The notes beneath the pieces were generated by a model that did not search any database, was not told the DNA's origin, and worked only from the letters and a program-made list of their open reading frames with translations. A DNA stretch of 64,000 nucleotides from an uncultured Bacilli bacterium (GTDB lineage: Bacteria; Bacillota_I; Bacilli_A; RF39; UBA660), in the NCBI GenBank assembly GCA_910589375.1, contig CAJUTK010000001.1:1-64000 (forward strand), written 5' to 3'. Shown here piece after piece: positions 24,617-31,813 of the stretch. Position 1 is the first letter of the stretch, and each line of letters starts with the position of its first letter. Position numbers and translations under genes: made by a program.

Positions 24617-24642
24617 AAACGAATCAATAACATGATTCGTTT
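24617..24642 (-). terminator. Terminator after tRNA-Ala
   Basis: 10-bp stem AAACGAATCA / TGATTCGTTT, 6-nt loop, T run on the minus strand. Confidence 0.8.
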
Positions 24643-24652
24643 AAATACTAAA

Positions 24653-24729
24653 TGGTGGAGGATAAGGGATTCGAACCCTTGACCCCCTGCGTGCAGGGCA
24701 GGTGCTCTAGCCAGCTGAGCTAATCCCCC
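24653..24729 (-). tRNA. tRNA-Ala (anticodon UGC)
   Basis: Minus strand folds as a full cloverleaf: acceptor GGGGGAT with ATCCTCC, D-arm from TAGCTCAGCTGG, anticodon stem CCTGC with loop CCTGCAC-type and anticodon TGC, T-arm GGGTTCGAATCCC. The 3' CCA is encoded. Length 77 nt. Confidence 0.96.
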
Positions 24730-24805
24730 AAAACAAGCCAATAATTCCGACTACTGCTTAATTATATCTAAAATCATTTTGCTTGTCAATACGTAAAATA
24801 GCATT

Positions 24806-25822
24806 TTATATGTTTTTTACCTTTTGATAAGGTCCTAAAACACCAAAAAGATACTGTACTACCCTATCAATGGCCTTTTTGGAAACTTTTCTAGTACCAA
24901 TTTGATAACCTGTGATAAATAAGTTAGCCTCTTTTGGAGTACAATTCGAATAGATATCTAAACTAGCAATAAAAGAAAGAGCATACCCGATTTCTTTTTC
25001 TAAAGAACCTGATAAAAGTTCATATAAATACTTGACATCAAAACAACTAGAAAATCTATCAAACTCTACTAGAACATTCTTTAAATATTCACGATTCCTC
25101 TTCAATAATAAAAATATATAAAGAGCACTATAAAGACGAATGATTCTAGCTATATAATGATTCAAAGATAAATTTCTCTGCTTTTCTACCTCTGCTTTTT
25201 GATCATAGCTTTGTAACATATCAAAACTGTAGTGTTCTCTTGTCATAGAAGCTAACTCAGCATAATATTTAGATAAATTAATCCCATACTTTAAATAATT
25301 TTCTACGTGACCTGATTCATGTAGTAAAGTAACTGTATCTTGAATGCCATTTATACTGTTAACTAATATATAGTAGTTATTCTTATCCAAAAAGTAAGTT
25401 TTTCCTAAAAACGAAGTTATGGAAGATAAATAACAAAACTGGATTTTTTCTTGACAGTTTGAAATTCTCCTAAAGTATGGATAGTCAGCTGGTTCTTTTC
25501 TTCTCATGTATATTTTAGCAAGGTTTACAACATCTTCTTCTGGATATCTTGAAAGGGTTGGAATTGGAAGTTCTACTTCTAATGGGGATAACAATTGTCC
25601 AATATAAAGAATTAAAGATATTTCTTCCTGATAATTAGAAATATCAAATTGGTTAATAGCTCTTCTAAATTGAGCTTTGGTAATAACTCCTTTTGAATCC
25701 CTTTTTTGTGTATAATCATTAATCATTTCCTTATAGACATCTTTTTCTAAAAGGCTTCTTTGACTATTAGAGGACGAGTTTATCTTTTCTTCTAAATCAC
25801 TTATTTGCCAACCATACTCCAT
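24806..25822 (-). CDS. M3-like zinc metallopeptidase-fold protein
   Basis: 338 residues, mostly helical. The motif TLLHESGHVENYL (HExxH, near residue 168) followed by AELASM about 20 residues later, where the Glu could be the third zinc ligand, matches the gluzincin layout of oligoendopeptidases (M3), though the protein is about half their length. It lacks a signal peptide. Proteolytic activity is inference. ATG follows AGGAATTGT. Confidence 0.68.
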   Translation of the reverse strand: MEYGWQISDLEEKINSSSNSQRSLLEKDVYKEMINDYTQKRDSKGVITKAQFRRAINQFDISNYQEEISLILYIGQLLSPLEVELPIPTLSRYPEEDVVNLAKIYMRRKEPADYPYFRRISNCQEKIQFCYLSSITSFLGKTYFLDKNNYYILVNSINGIQDTVTLLHESGHVENYLKYGINLSKYYAELASMTREHYSFDMLQSYDQKAEVEKQRNLSLNHYIARIIRLYSALYIFLLLKRNREYLKNVLVEFDRFSSCFDVKYLYELLSGSLEKEIGYALSFIASLDIYSNCTPKEANLFITGYQIGTRKVSKKAIDRVVQYLFGVLGPYQKVKNI

Positions 25823-25871
25823 ACAATTCCTCCGACTGGCTTATTCTATCACCATTCAAATTCAAAGTCAA

Positions 25872-26294
25872 TTAATGGATAGTATTACAAGCTCCACTAA
25901 CTGGCTCATAAAAGCAATGATTCTTGTATTGCCCCGCTAATGGTTGATCATACCAAGTAGATAAACAAGCTTTATTTCCTGGAGCATAAAACCATAAAGC
26001 ATTAGTAGCAGGATGATAATACTCCCCTTTAATCACACGATTTGCTAAATCCCTTTCTTTACTAGTAGGAGATCCATAAAATAAAGAACTAGAAGTACCA
26101 CTAAATCCTCCTGGATTCTGATTAATTGCTTGATATAATGTTGTAATATTTTTAAAGGTATAACAATCTGCTAAAACTCTATTTACAGTAACATTGCCTA
26201 CCATGAGCATGCCTAAAGCACCCTCTCCTATTGCCTCAGCTCTCATAAGTCTAGCAAGCAAATCTCTTTCTGAATTCGTATATTTAATAACCAT
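25872..26294 (-). CDS. SleB/CwlJ family cell wall hydrolase
   Basis: 140 residues equal to the Hydrolase_2 catalytic domain: ERDLLARLMRAEAIGEG with the catalytic Glu, GNVTVNRVLA, NPGGFSGT, ANRVIKGEYYHPATNALWFY and a final cysteine-containing stretch. CwlJ and SleB degrade spore cortex during germination; lacking a signal peptide, this protein resembles CwlJ, which is made in the mother cell. TATAAT lies 5 nt before GGTGATAGA-ATG. Confidence 0.9.
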   Translation of the reverse strand: MVIKYTNSERDLLARLMRAEAIGEGALGMLMVGNVTVNRVLADCYTFKNITTLYQAINQNPGGFSGTSSSLFYGSPTSKERDLANRVIKGEYYHPATNALWFYAPGNKACLSTWYDQPLAGQYKNHCFYEPVSGACNTIH

Positions 26295-26297
26295 TCT

Positions 26298-26314
26298 ATC
26301 ACCATTATATTATA
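26298..26314 (-). promoter_or_regulatory. Short-leader promoter of the cwlJ-like gene
   Basis: Minus strand TATAAT (26309-26314), 5 nt, GGTGAT (26298-26303), 3 nt, ATG 26294. Confidence 0.5.
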
Positions 26315-26324
26315 TGAATTTTTC

Positions 26325-26353
26325 TTGAATATTTTAATTCTTTGTGTTATAAT
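26325..26353 (+). promoter_or_regulatory. tRNA-Trp promoter
   Basis: TTGAAT (26325-26330), 17-nt spacer, TATAAT (26348-26353), about 28 nt before the tRNA. Confidence 0.8.
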
Positions 26354-26381
26354 TAGTCATGTCAGCAAAATTTATATACCT

Positions 26382-26455
26382 AGGGGTGTAGTTAAATGGT
26401 ATAATAACGGTCTCCAAAACCGCTGTTGGGAGTTCGATTCTCTCCACCCCTGCCA
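26382..26455 (+). tRNA. tRNA-Trp (anticodon CCA)
   Basis: Cloverleaf with acceptor AGGGGTG / CACCCCT, anticodon arm CGGTCTCCAAAACCG giving anticodon CCA, and T-arm GGGAGTTCGATTCTCTC-type. The 3' CCA is encoded. A decoding tRNA with CCA only agrees with UGA being a stop here. Confidence 0.96.
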
Positions 26456-26488
26456 TTGAAAAATATTCGCTTTTAGCGATTCAATATA

Positions 26489-26517
26489 AAACTAGTAGAA
26501 TTTTCTACTAGTTTTTT
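26489..26517 (+). terminator. Terminator after tRNA-Trp
   Basis: 12-bp stem AAACTAGTAGAA / TTCTACTAGTTT followed by TTTTTT-type run. Confidence 0.85.
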
Positions 26518-26606
26518 GTATAATGTTTTACATTTATTTTTTATTCTATTAGTTGTCAGTATTGCATATTTATGATAGAATACAAGTTATTTAAAGGGGA
26601 ATATTT

Positions 26607-27376
26607 ATGACCAAGTTAAATTTAGAAAGATGCTTATTCCATGGCCTAAGAGCATACGGATATAGATATACTTCATTAGCCAAAAAAAGGAAGCAGAAAA
26701 ATTAAAAAAGATTATAGCAACTGGGTGTATCGCCTCTCGTAAAAATTTAAAAAGAATCTTATCTTCTGATGAATATAATACTATTTGCGATGTAAATACC
26801 AATTGGAATGAAGATGACTACGTTTCTATCACTCCTTTTCATACTAAACAAAAAAATTTTCCTGCACATCGTAATGGAGAATGTGTAAGTACATGGGATA
26901 ACTCATATAATATCTATGTAGCACATCATCCAGCTATTATTTTAAATAGTACTCTTTTAGAAAATCTTTCTATTAGATCAAACCCTAATGATAATATGCT
27001 TGGAGAAATCCAAGTTAAAGATAAAATCCCTGCTGAATATTTTATCGGCATTTCTCTTCCTGGAATATCTAATTTTGATCGTTGCTTAAACGCCTCTATT
27101 GCAAGAATTTGTGCTAAAAATCAAGAACGTCCAACAAATTGGGAAAATTGGTATGATGAATATTATCAAGAAATACATTATGAAATGCGTGAAAATACGC
27201 CAGAGCAAATGGCAAAAAAATGGTATGAAACCCTTTTTATATTTGAAGACGCTTTAAAAAATTTATCATCTCCACTAAAACTATATGAAGAAGGGACAGG
27301 AAAGCAAATTATTTTTTCAGATAAAATGGAAGAAATAGAAAAAATGAAGAAAAAAGTAATGTCTCTTCTTTTTTAA
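26607..27376 (+). pseudogene. Frameshifted gene of unknown function (break in an A7 run)
   Basis: Starts ATG 26607 (MTKLNLERCLFHGLRAYGYR) with AAAGGGGAATATTT upstream, then stops early after the A7 run at 26682-26688. If one A is added, the frame continues uninterrupted to the stop at 27374-27376, giving a 256-residue protein whose later part includes ATGCIASRKNLKRILSSDEY and CVSTWDNSYNIYVAHHPAII. The 126-residue ORF at 26996-27376 is only its tail. The family is not recognised; LFHG plus a distant Ser/Thr-rich core could recall an ADP-ribosyltransferase fold, but this is weak. The break may be real, a sequencing error, or bypassed by slippage. Confidence 0.7.
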
Positions 27377-27416
27377 AATTAAATTTCTGATAGAAGTATC
27401 AGTTTTTTATAAGCCT

Positions 27417-27566
27417 ATGATAAAAAACAGTTATACCAATACGCAAAAAGCCAGTGCTAAATTAAATGCTATGATGCAACAACTAATGGGAAGTACTAAT
27501 GAAGAAAAAATGACTTTTATTTCAAAACTAGAAAGAAAAAGTTTTTATAAAACCATACCTAAATAG
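27417..27566 (+). CDS. Possible 49-residue ORF
   Basis: MIKNSYTNTQKASAKLNAMM continues to a TAG at 27564-27566. It is helical and rich in Met/Gln/Lys, and its stop enters a terminator. There is no clear ribosome site before the ATG, so it may be a remnant attached to the frameshifted gene upstream. Function unknown. Confidence 0.3.
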   Translation: MIKNSYTNTQKASAKLNAMMQQLMGSTNEEKMTFISKLERKSFYKTIPK

Positions 27567-27593
27567 TTCTTTTATAAAAGGAACTTTTTTTAT
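27565..27593. terminator. Bidirectional terminator
   Basis: GTTCTTTT / AAAAGGAAC with one bulge and T7 on the plus side; lies between convergent genes. Confidence 0.7.
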
Positions 27594-28492
27594 TTATAAG
27601 ACCATTCACTAATACTTTTTTCTGGGAAAAATCTTTTACAATACAATCGCTCTAATTTAATAAATCCTTCATGATAAAAACCTAGTTCTAAAAGCATTCT
27701 TTCTCTAATTTGTTCAGCAGTTGATTCTTCTTCATAAATTCTTAAAGCGATTAATTCTGGATCTATAACTAAGATAAAGAAAACAGCTTTTCTATACACA
27801 TCAAAAAGTTCTAAAATACTATTTGGATTATTAATATTAAAAGAAAGTGTACAAACATCTTTTGGATTTCTACAAGCTGAAAAGTAATAGTTTGCTTTAT
27901 TAGATAACAATTGAAAATCTATTTCTTTTATTTCATCAAAATTAGGAATTCCTTTAAAACTATCTAATAGTTTTTTACTTTCATCAAACTTAATGTTAGA
28001 TAAAATGATCCCCTCTTTCTTTACTTTTCGGAAATATACTTCCTCATATTTTAAGAATTCTGGATCAAACATACCTACTGTTTTTTCAATAAAAGAAATA
28101 ATAGAACGTGCTCTTGGGCCAGCTATTTCTTCCGAATCAGCAGGAGAAAAACCTATAGCTAAAAGATGATAATAAATTGATAAATTAGGATCTATTGCTT
28201 GAATTAAAAATGCAATTTTATAATCAAATATTTTAAAGTCATTATTAGCTTTGCTATCCATTAAATAACCTAGCACAGCAAGATATCTTTCCAAACTGTT
28301 TCTAGGATATTTTGCAACTGGAAATAAATCACTTAAAGCTTTTTCTATTTTTTCTATTGTAACAGGAGTTAATAAGTCAAAAAAACTAAATTTATTAGAG
28401 TCTGAATAGAATCTTTTCCTATAATAGTTATATTTTTCACTCTGCCTAAATAAATAATGTAAGGGACCTACTGGTTCTTTCTTTTTTGTCAT
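27590..28492 (-). CDS. Protein of unknown function (300 aa)
   Basis: 300 residues, predominantly helical, family not recognised. The N-terminus KKKEPVGPLHYLFRQSEKYN is basic; IDPNLSIYYHLLAIGFSPAD and ERYLAVLGYLM look like packed helices of a repeat or scaffold protein. No membrane segment, no catalytic motif. ATG 28492 is used instead of the in-frame start 12 codons earlier because GGAGG lies 5 nt before it. Confidence 0.6.
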   Translation of the reverse strand: MTKKKEPVGPLHYLFRQSEKYNYYRKRFYSDSNKFSFFDLLTPVTIEKIEKALSDLFPVAKYPRNSLERYLAVLGYLMDSKANNDFKIFDYKIAFLIQAIDPNLSIYYHLLAIGFSPADSEEIAGPRARSIISFIEKTVGMFDPEFLKYEEVYFRKVKKEGIILSNIKFDESKKLLDSFKGIPNFDEIKEIDFQLLSNKANYYFSACRNPKDVCTLSFNINNPNSILELFDVYRKAVFFILVIDPELIALRIYEEESTAEQIRERMLLELGFYHEGFIKLERLYCKRFFPEKSISEWSYK

Positions 28493-28607
28493 AGCAGCCT
28501 CCTTTTTTAGTAAGGTGTATTGTAACACAGCGTGTAAAAAAAGTAAATTAGTTGAATAAAGTTCTCTAATATGTTATAGTATTTTTAGATTGATAAAGGA
28601 GGAAGTT

Positions 28608-28862
28608 ATGGAATTTAGAGAATTTTCAAATCCTGAAGCTGATGATTATGATATCACTAGTAGTATTGATGAAAGCAGAGCTACTTTAAGAAGGGACAAT
28701 AGTCTCATGATTGAATTAATTGACTTAGTAGGTATTTTAGAGGATGAAGCATGGGTTTCTTATGGAATGTCTGAGGAAGAATATATGAATCCTACACGCG
28801 CCACTATTGAAAAAGTAAAAAAAGTACTACAAGAACAACAGGCGGAGAGAAAAGTAAAATAA
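28608..28862 (+). CDS. Small acidic protein of unknown function (84 aa)
   Basis: 84 residues: acidic N-terminal half (NPEADDYDITSSIDESRATL) and a helical C-terminus ending in a basic tail. Not recognised. AAGGAGGAAGTT is a strong ribosome site, which favours ATG 28608 over 28590. It lies 25 nt before the small Cys-containing ORF that precedes the cysK hairpin, so it may share a transcript with that leader. Confidence 0.6.
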   Translation: MEFREFSNPEADDYDITSSIDESRATLRRDNSLMIELIDLVGILEDEAWVSYGMSEEEYMNPTRATIEKVKKVLQEQQAERKVK

Positions 28863-28887
28863 TCATTTTATAATAGGAGGAATTTAT

Positions 28888-28953
28888 ATGAAAAAAAGAA
28901 CACTTGTAAACTGTTATTGTCAAAAGAATTCTTTTTTTCGTGTAAACTCATAA
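28888..28953 (+). CDS. Short Cys-containing ORF upstream of the cysK hairpin
   Basis: 21 codons: MKKRTLVNCYCQKNSFFRVN, then S and TAA. AGGAGGAATTTAT precedes the ATG. Cysteine codons at positions 9 and 11 end about 50 nt before a strong hairpin, the layout of an amino-acid leader peptide whose ribosome senses Cys-tRNA. This reading is inference. Confidence 0.5.
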   Translation: MKKRTLVNCYCQKNSFFRVNS

Positions 28954-28969
28954 AAAAATAGGATAATAG

Positions 28970-29017
28970 ACTTCCTTTATAATGAGTTTATGCATTCATT
29001 ATAAAGGAGGTTTTTTT
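28970..29017 (+). promoter_or_regulatory. Candidate attenuator hairpin before cysK
   Basis: 16-bp stem (ACTTCCTTTATAATGA pairs with TCATTATAAAGGAGGT, one T-G pair) with a 10-nt loop, followed by a T run at 29011-29017. It is both terminator-like and placed to hide the AAAGGAGG ribosome site of the next small ORF. Confidence 0.65.
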
Positions 29018-29074
29018 ATGTTTATAAAAATAGTAAATTCTATACGATGTTGCCTTCTTCTATTAACACACTAA
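29018..29074 (+). CDS. 18-residue leader peptide with tandem Cys codons
   Basis: MFIKIVNSIRCCLLLLTH then TAA, 17 nt before the cysK start. AAAGGAGG lies 7 nt upstream and is part of the hairpin's 3' arm. Adjacent Cys codons (TGT TGC) at positions 11-12 directly ahead of cysteine synthase suggest a sensing role, unproven. Confidence 0.5.
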   Translation: MFIKIVNSIRCCLLLLTH

Positions 29075-29091
29075 ATAGAAAGAAGGTAATT

Positions 29092-30051
29092 ATGAATATT
29101 GAAAATTTAATAGGAAACACTCCTATGATCGAAATAAAAGTAAAATATAAAGAAAAGACAATCAATGTATATGCAAAGTTAGAATACTACAATTATACTG
29201 GTAGTATAAAAGATAGACTCGCACAATATATTATTCAAGAATCTATAAAAGACGGTAGTCTACTACCAGGAATGCCAATTATAGAAGCAACGAGTGGGAA
29301 TACTGGTATTTCCTTTGCTGCTCTTGGTGCTTATTATGGTCACCCAGTTCATATTTTTATGCCTGATTGGGCAAGTAAAGAAAGAATAGAAATTATGAAA
29401 TTATATGGTGCTAAAGTATACCTCGTCTCTAGAGACGAAGGCGGATTTAAAGAAGCTATTAAAAGGGCAGATCACTTAGCTAGATTAATAAATGGATTTA
29501 GGCCAAATCAATTTGATAATCCTAAAAATATAGAAATACACTACCAAACTACAGGATTAGAAATTGTAAATCAAATAAAAAAAATAGATCGCTTTGTTAG
29601 CGGTATTGGAACAGGTGGAACTCTAATGGGTATTGCTAGCAGAATAAAAGAAGTTAATCCTAATGCTAGTATAACGGCTTTAGAACCCGCAGAACTTCCT
29701 ATTCTAAGTTCTGGGATAAGCGAAGGAACTCATAAAATAGAAGGAATCGGAGATGATTTTATTCCTTCCCTTGTAAATAGAGAAATAATAGATAAAATTA
29801 TTGCTATTAATGATGAAGATGCCATCAACATGTCTCGAATATTAGCGCAACAATTTGGACTAGGAGTTGGAATTTCTAGCGGAGCTAATTTATTAGCTGC
29901 TATAAAGACTAGCAAACATCAAGAAAATGTAGTTACTGTATTTGCAGACGATCTAAAAAAGTACTTAACAACTGATTTAACGAAAGATAGAAATAATGAT
30001 AATAGTCTTATTTCTAATCAAATAGAAATTCTATCTATCCGTTCTCTTTGA
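29092..30051 (+). CDS. cysK: Cysteine synthase (O-acetylserine sulfhydrylase type)
   Basis: 319 residues. Pyridoxal-phosphate enzyme of fold type II: the Schiff-base Lys lies in TGSIKDRLA near residue 42, the substrate loop is ATSGNTGISFA, and the phosphate-binding loop GIGTGGTLMG sits near 176. It makes cysteine from O-acetylserine and sulphide. After the family's usual end (VFADDLKKYLTTDL) it carries about 20 extra residues. ATG 29092 follows AGAAGGTAATT; the longer ORF start is inside the upstream leader peptide and is rejected. Confidence 0.93.
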   Translation: MNIENLIGNTPMIEIKVKYKEKTINVYAKLEYYNYTGSIKDRLAQYIIQESIKDGSLLPGMPIIEATSGNTGISFAALGAYYGHPVHIFMPDWASKERIEIMKLYGAKVYLVSRDEGGFKEAIKRADHLARLINGFRPNQFDNPKNIEIHYQTTGLEIVNQIKKIDRFVSGIGTGGTLMGIASRIKEVNPNASITALEPAELPILSSGISEGTHKIEGIGDDFIPSLVNREIIDKIIAINDEDAINMSRILAQQFGLGVGISSGANLLAAIKTSKHQENVVTVFADDLKKYLTTDLTKDRNNDNSLISNQIEILSIRSL

Positions 30052-30057
30052 TAAAAT

Positions 30058-30089
30058 AAAACCAGTAAATAAAAAAATTTACTGGTTTT
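30058..30089 (+). terminator. Terminator of cysK
   Basis: 13-bp stem AAAACCAGTAAAT / ATTTACTGGTTTT with a 6-nt loop of A residues. Confidence 0.85.
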
Positions 30090-30184
30090 ATAACTTTTTT
30101 CCATTATTACTCTGTTTTTTTTACTATTACATGGTATAATATAGGTAGTTGTGAACATAGTAGCTTGTTCGTTCAGTAATTTTT

Positions 30185-30211
30185 TCTAGTAGTTCTACTG
30201 CTAGATTTTTT
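30185..30211 (+). promoter_or_regulatory. Terminator-like hairpin in the leader of the 81-aa gene
   Basis: TCTAGTAGT / ACTGCTAGA stem (one T-G pair) with a 3-nt loop and a T6 run, between an extended -10 box TGGTATAAT (about 30133-30141) and the ATG at 30233. Possible transcription attenuator. Confidence 0.5.
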
Positions 30212-30232
30212 ATTATAGAAAGGAAAATAATT

Positions 30233-30478
30233 ATGATTGAAAAAAGCACAGAATTCAATGAAAGTGTATTTGTATTATACCATGTATTAAGCAGCATCTA
30301 TCAAAACTTTGATGGAAGATTTCCAAAAGATATTGATGAAAAAATAGAGGAATTAATGAGACCTTTAATTAGTCATCTAGACTGTGATATTGAAGAAAAC
30401 TGTGAAATTGAAGATATAAAATATTATCGAACTTTACTCCTTCATCCAGAAAATGACGACGAAAATAGTGAACTTTAA
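30233..30478 (+). CDS. Small acidic protein of unknown function (81 aa)
   Basis: 81 residues, mostly two helices then an acidic tail ending DDENSEL. Contains CDIEENCEIED, which is not a known metal motif. Not recognised. GAAAGGAAAATAATT precedes the ATG. Its end overlaps the convergent XRE gene by 4 nt. It is preceded by a hairpin with a T run in its leader, suggesting regulated expression. Confidence 0.6.
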   Translation: MIEKSTEFNESVFVLYHVLSSIYQNFDGRFPKDIDEKIEELMRPLISHLDCDIEENCEIEDIKYYRTLLLHPENDDENSEL

Positions 30479-30723
30479 GAGATATCTCTAAATTTCTTAT
30501 CACTTCTACCCAACATCCAATCCGCTGAATAATTACCTACTCTACATACTTCTATTAGAAAAGTTCCTAATATCAAATTTTTTCCAGTTTCATAGGCACT
30601 CCAAGTAGAAGAAGATGTATTGAGTCTTTTCACAAATGTTCTTAACGTTTCATTAAAATCTTTTCTTACTTCTGATATTCTAGAAGCTACTAGCTTCATA
30701 TCTATAGTATCACTAGATACCAT
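30475..30723 (-). CDS. XRE-family helix-turn-helix protein (82 aa)
   Basis: 82 residues. ISEVRKDFNETLRTFVKRLN, the turn residues SSSTWSAYETGKN and the closing SADWMLGRSD follow Cro/C1-type HTH layout. The start is uncertain: ATG 30723 lies inside the end of the next XRE gene (22-nt overlap), ATG 30699 is an alternative, and neither has a strong ribosome site. It is probably co-translated with its neighbour. Target unknown. Confidence 0.72.
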   Translation of the reverse strand: MVSSDTIDMKLVASRISEVRKDFNETLRTFVKRLNTSSSTWSAYETGKNLILGTFLIEVCRVGNYSADWMLGRSDKKFRDIS

Positions 30724-30929
30724 AGTAATTTTTTATTAGAAAGACCTAACAAATAATCTGCATTTATTTGATAATAGTTAGCTAGTTGATAAATTCTTCT
30801 AGTAGGCATTGTATCCTTAGCATTTTCCCATCGAGCATAAATAGAATCACTAACATGTAAAGCACTTGCTAATTTTCTCTTTGTTAATTCTTTTTCTTCT
30901 CTTATTTCTTTTAATCTAATACATTCCAT
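30702..30929 (-). CDS. XRE-family helix-turn-helix protein (75 aa)
   Basis: 75 residues, Cro/C1-type HTH: IRLKEIREEKELTKRKLASA, LHVSDSIYARWENAKD (recognition helix) and YYQINADYLLGLSN. It has no effector domain. AAGAGGTTG lies about 6 nt before the ATG. The two overlapping XRE genes with flanking small ORFs resemble a small regulatory or toxin-antitoxin-like cassette, but no toxin is recognised. Confidence 0.82.
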   Translation of the reverse strand: MECIRLKEIREEKELTKRKLASALHVSDSIYARWENAKDTMPTRRIYQLANYYQINADYLLGLSNKKLLWYLVIL

Positions 30930-31074
30930 AAAAACAACCTCTTAAACAATTTTTACATTAAATTAAGGATTATAAGTATCATCGAACAAAATACGAGCAA
31001 AAATAAATAATTCATGGTATAATAATTTTGCTATTCTACTTATCCGTAGTAAAAATAGGAAGGATAAAATTTCC

Positions 31075-31299
31075 ATGAATATTCCAAAAATGTATGTAAC
31101 CTATATTATTAAACCAATTGAGGATAATATTAAAGAATTACAGGGTTACTATTATAGTAAAAACATATTCAAATACCCACATAAACGAATGTATAAAAAA
31201 TATATTGATATTTATTCCAAATTACTTCAAGAGAAATTAAAATATTTAGAAAAATTAATTGATGAAGAATTAGAGTTTCATGAGAAAACTAAAAAGTAA
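31075..31299 (+). CDS. Small basic helical protein (74 aa)
   Basis: 74 residues, rich in Lys and Tyr, with a predicted long helix (IDIYSKLLQEKLKYLEKLID). Not recognised. Its promoter contains the same ATGGTATAAT extended -10 sequence as the 81-aa gene at 30233, and an AGGAAGGATAAAATTTCC ribosome region precedes the ATG. A 13-bp inverted repeat follows. Confidence 0.55.
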   Translation: MNIPKMYVTYIIKPIEDNIKELQGYYYSKNIFKYPHKRMYKKYIDIYSKLLQEKLKYLEKLIDEELEFHEKTKK

Positions 31300-31302
31300 T
31301 TG

Positions 31303-31337
31303 TTTTATTTTAAAAAAAATGATATTTTAAAATAAAA
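31303..31337 (+). repeat. 13-bp perfect inverted repeat before the PPC-domain gene
   Basis: TTTTATTTTAAAA / TTTTAAAATAAAA with a 9-nt loop; the 3' arm ends next to the GGAGGAG ribosome site of the next gene, so it may act as terminator for the upstream gene and modulate initiation of the next. Confidence 0.6.
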
Positions 31338-31348
31338 GGAGGAGTACT

Positions 31349-31741
31349 ATGTATCAATGTTTTAGATTAACAAAAGGAATGGATTTAAAAAAAGAAATTG
31401 AAACTTACTCTATTCAAAATCATATTTCTGGTGTTATTTTATGCTGTGTTGGATGCTTAAATAAATTAACTATCCGCTTAGCCGATGGAAAATCTATATT
31501 AGGAAAAGAAGGTCAGTTTGAAATTGTAAGTATTACTGGAACCTTATCAGAGGACGGTGTACATATTCATATTTCTGCTTCTGATGAAAATGGAAATACT
31601 ATTGGTGGACATTTAAAGGATGGTTGTATCATTAATACTACTGCTGAAATATGTTTATTAACATTTGAAAATATAAAATTTAAAAGAGAATTTGATAAAA
31701 ATACTGGTTATGAGGAGTTAGTAGTAAAAGAAAATTTATAA
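31349..31741 (+). CDS. PPC/DUF296 domain protein
   Basis: 130 residues equal to one PPC (DUF296) domain: FRLTKGMDLKKEIETYSIQN, GVILCCVGCLNKLTIRL, FEIVSITGTLSEDGVHIHIS and the conserved GGHLKDGCIINTTAEI. PPC proteins trimerise; in bacteria they occur alone and their ligand is unknown, in plants they are joined to AT-hooks. GGAGGAGTACT precedes the ATG. Confidence 0.9.
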   Translation: MYQCFRLTKGMDLKKEIETYSIQNHISGVILCCVGCLNKLTIRLADGKSILGKEGQFEIVSITGTLSEDGVHIHISASDENGNTIGGHLKDGCIINTTAEICLLTFENIKFKREFDKNTGYEELVVKENL

Positions 31742-31768
31742 AGCGTAAAAAAAACGCTTTATTTTTTT
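31740..31768 (+). terminator. Terminator of the PPC gene
   Basis: AAAGCGT / ACGCTTT stem with an A-rich loop and a T8 tract. Confidence 0.8.
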
Positions 31769-31813
31769 TATTTTTTATGATATAGTATAGGCGATGTCAG
31801 GGGGATGGGCAGA

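Noticed and set aside
26682..26688. Programmed -1 frameshift at the A7 run
   Set aside because: In the zero frame the codons are GCC AAA AAA AGG, which does not present a classical X XXY YYZ slip for both tRNAs, and no downstream stimulatory hairpin is obvious. Slippage or sequencing error is kept as an explanation instead.
26605..26802. Minus-strand ORF opposite the frameshifted gene
   Set aside because: The plus strand has an SD, start and a long frame with only one interruption; the minus ORF has none.
29730..29915. Minus-strand ORF inside cysK
   Set aside because: Shadow of a conserved enzyme gene.
30110..30232. T-box riboswitch in the leader of the 81-aa gene
   Set aside because: A terminator-like hairpin is present, but the T-box sequence (AGGGTGGNACCGCG) and specifier stem are absent.
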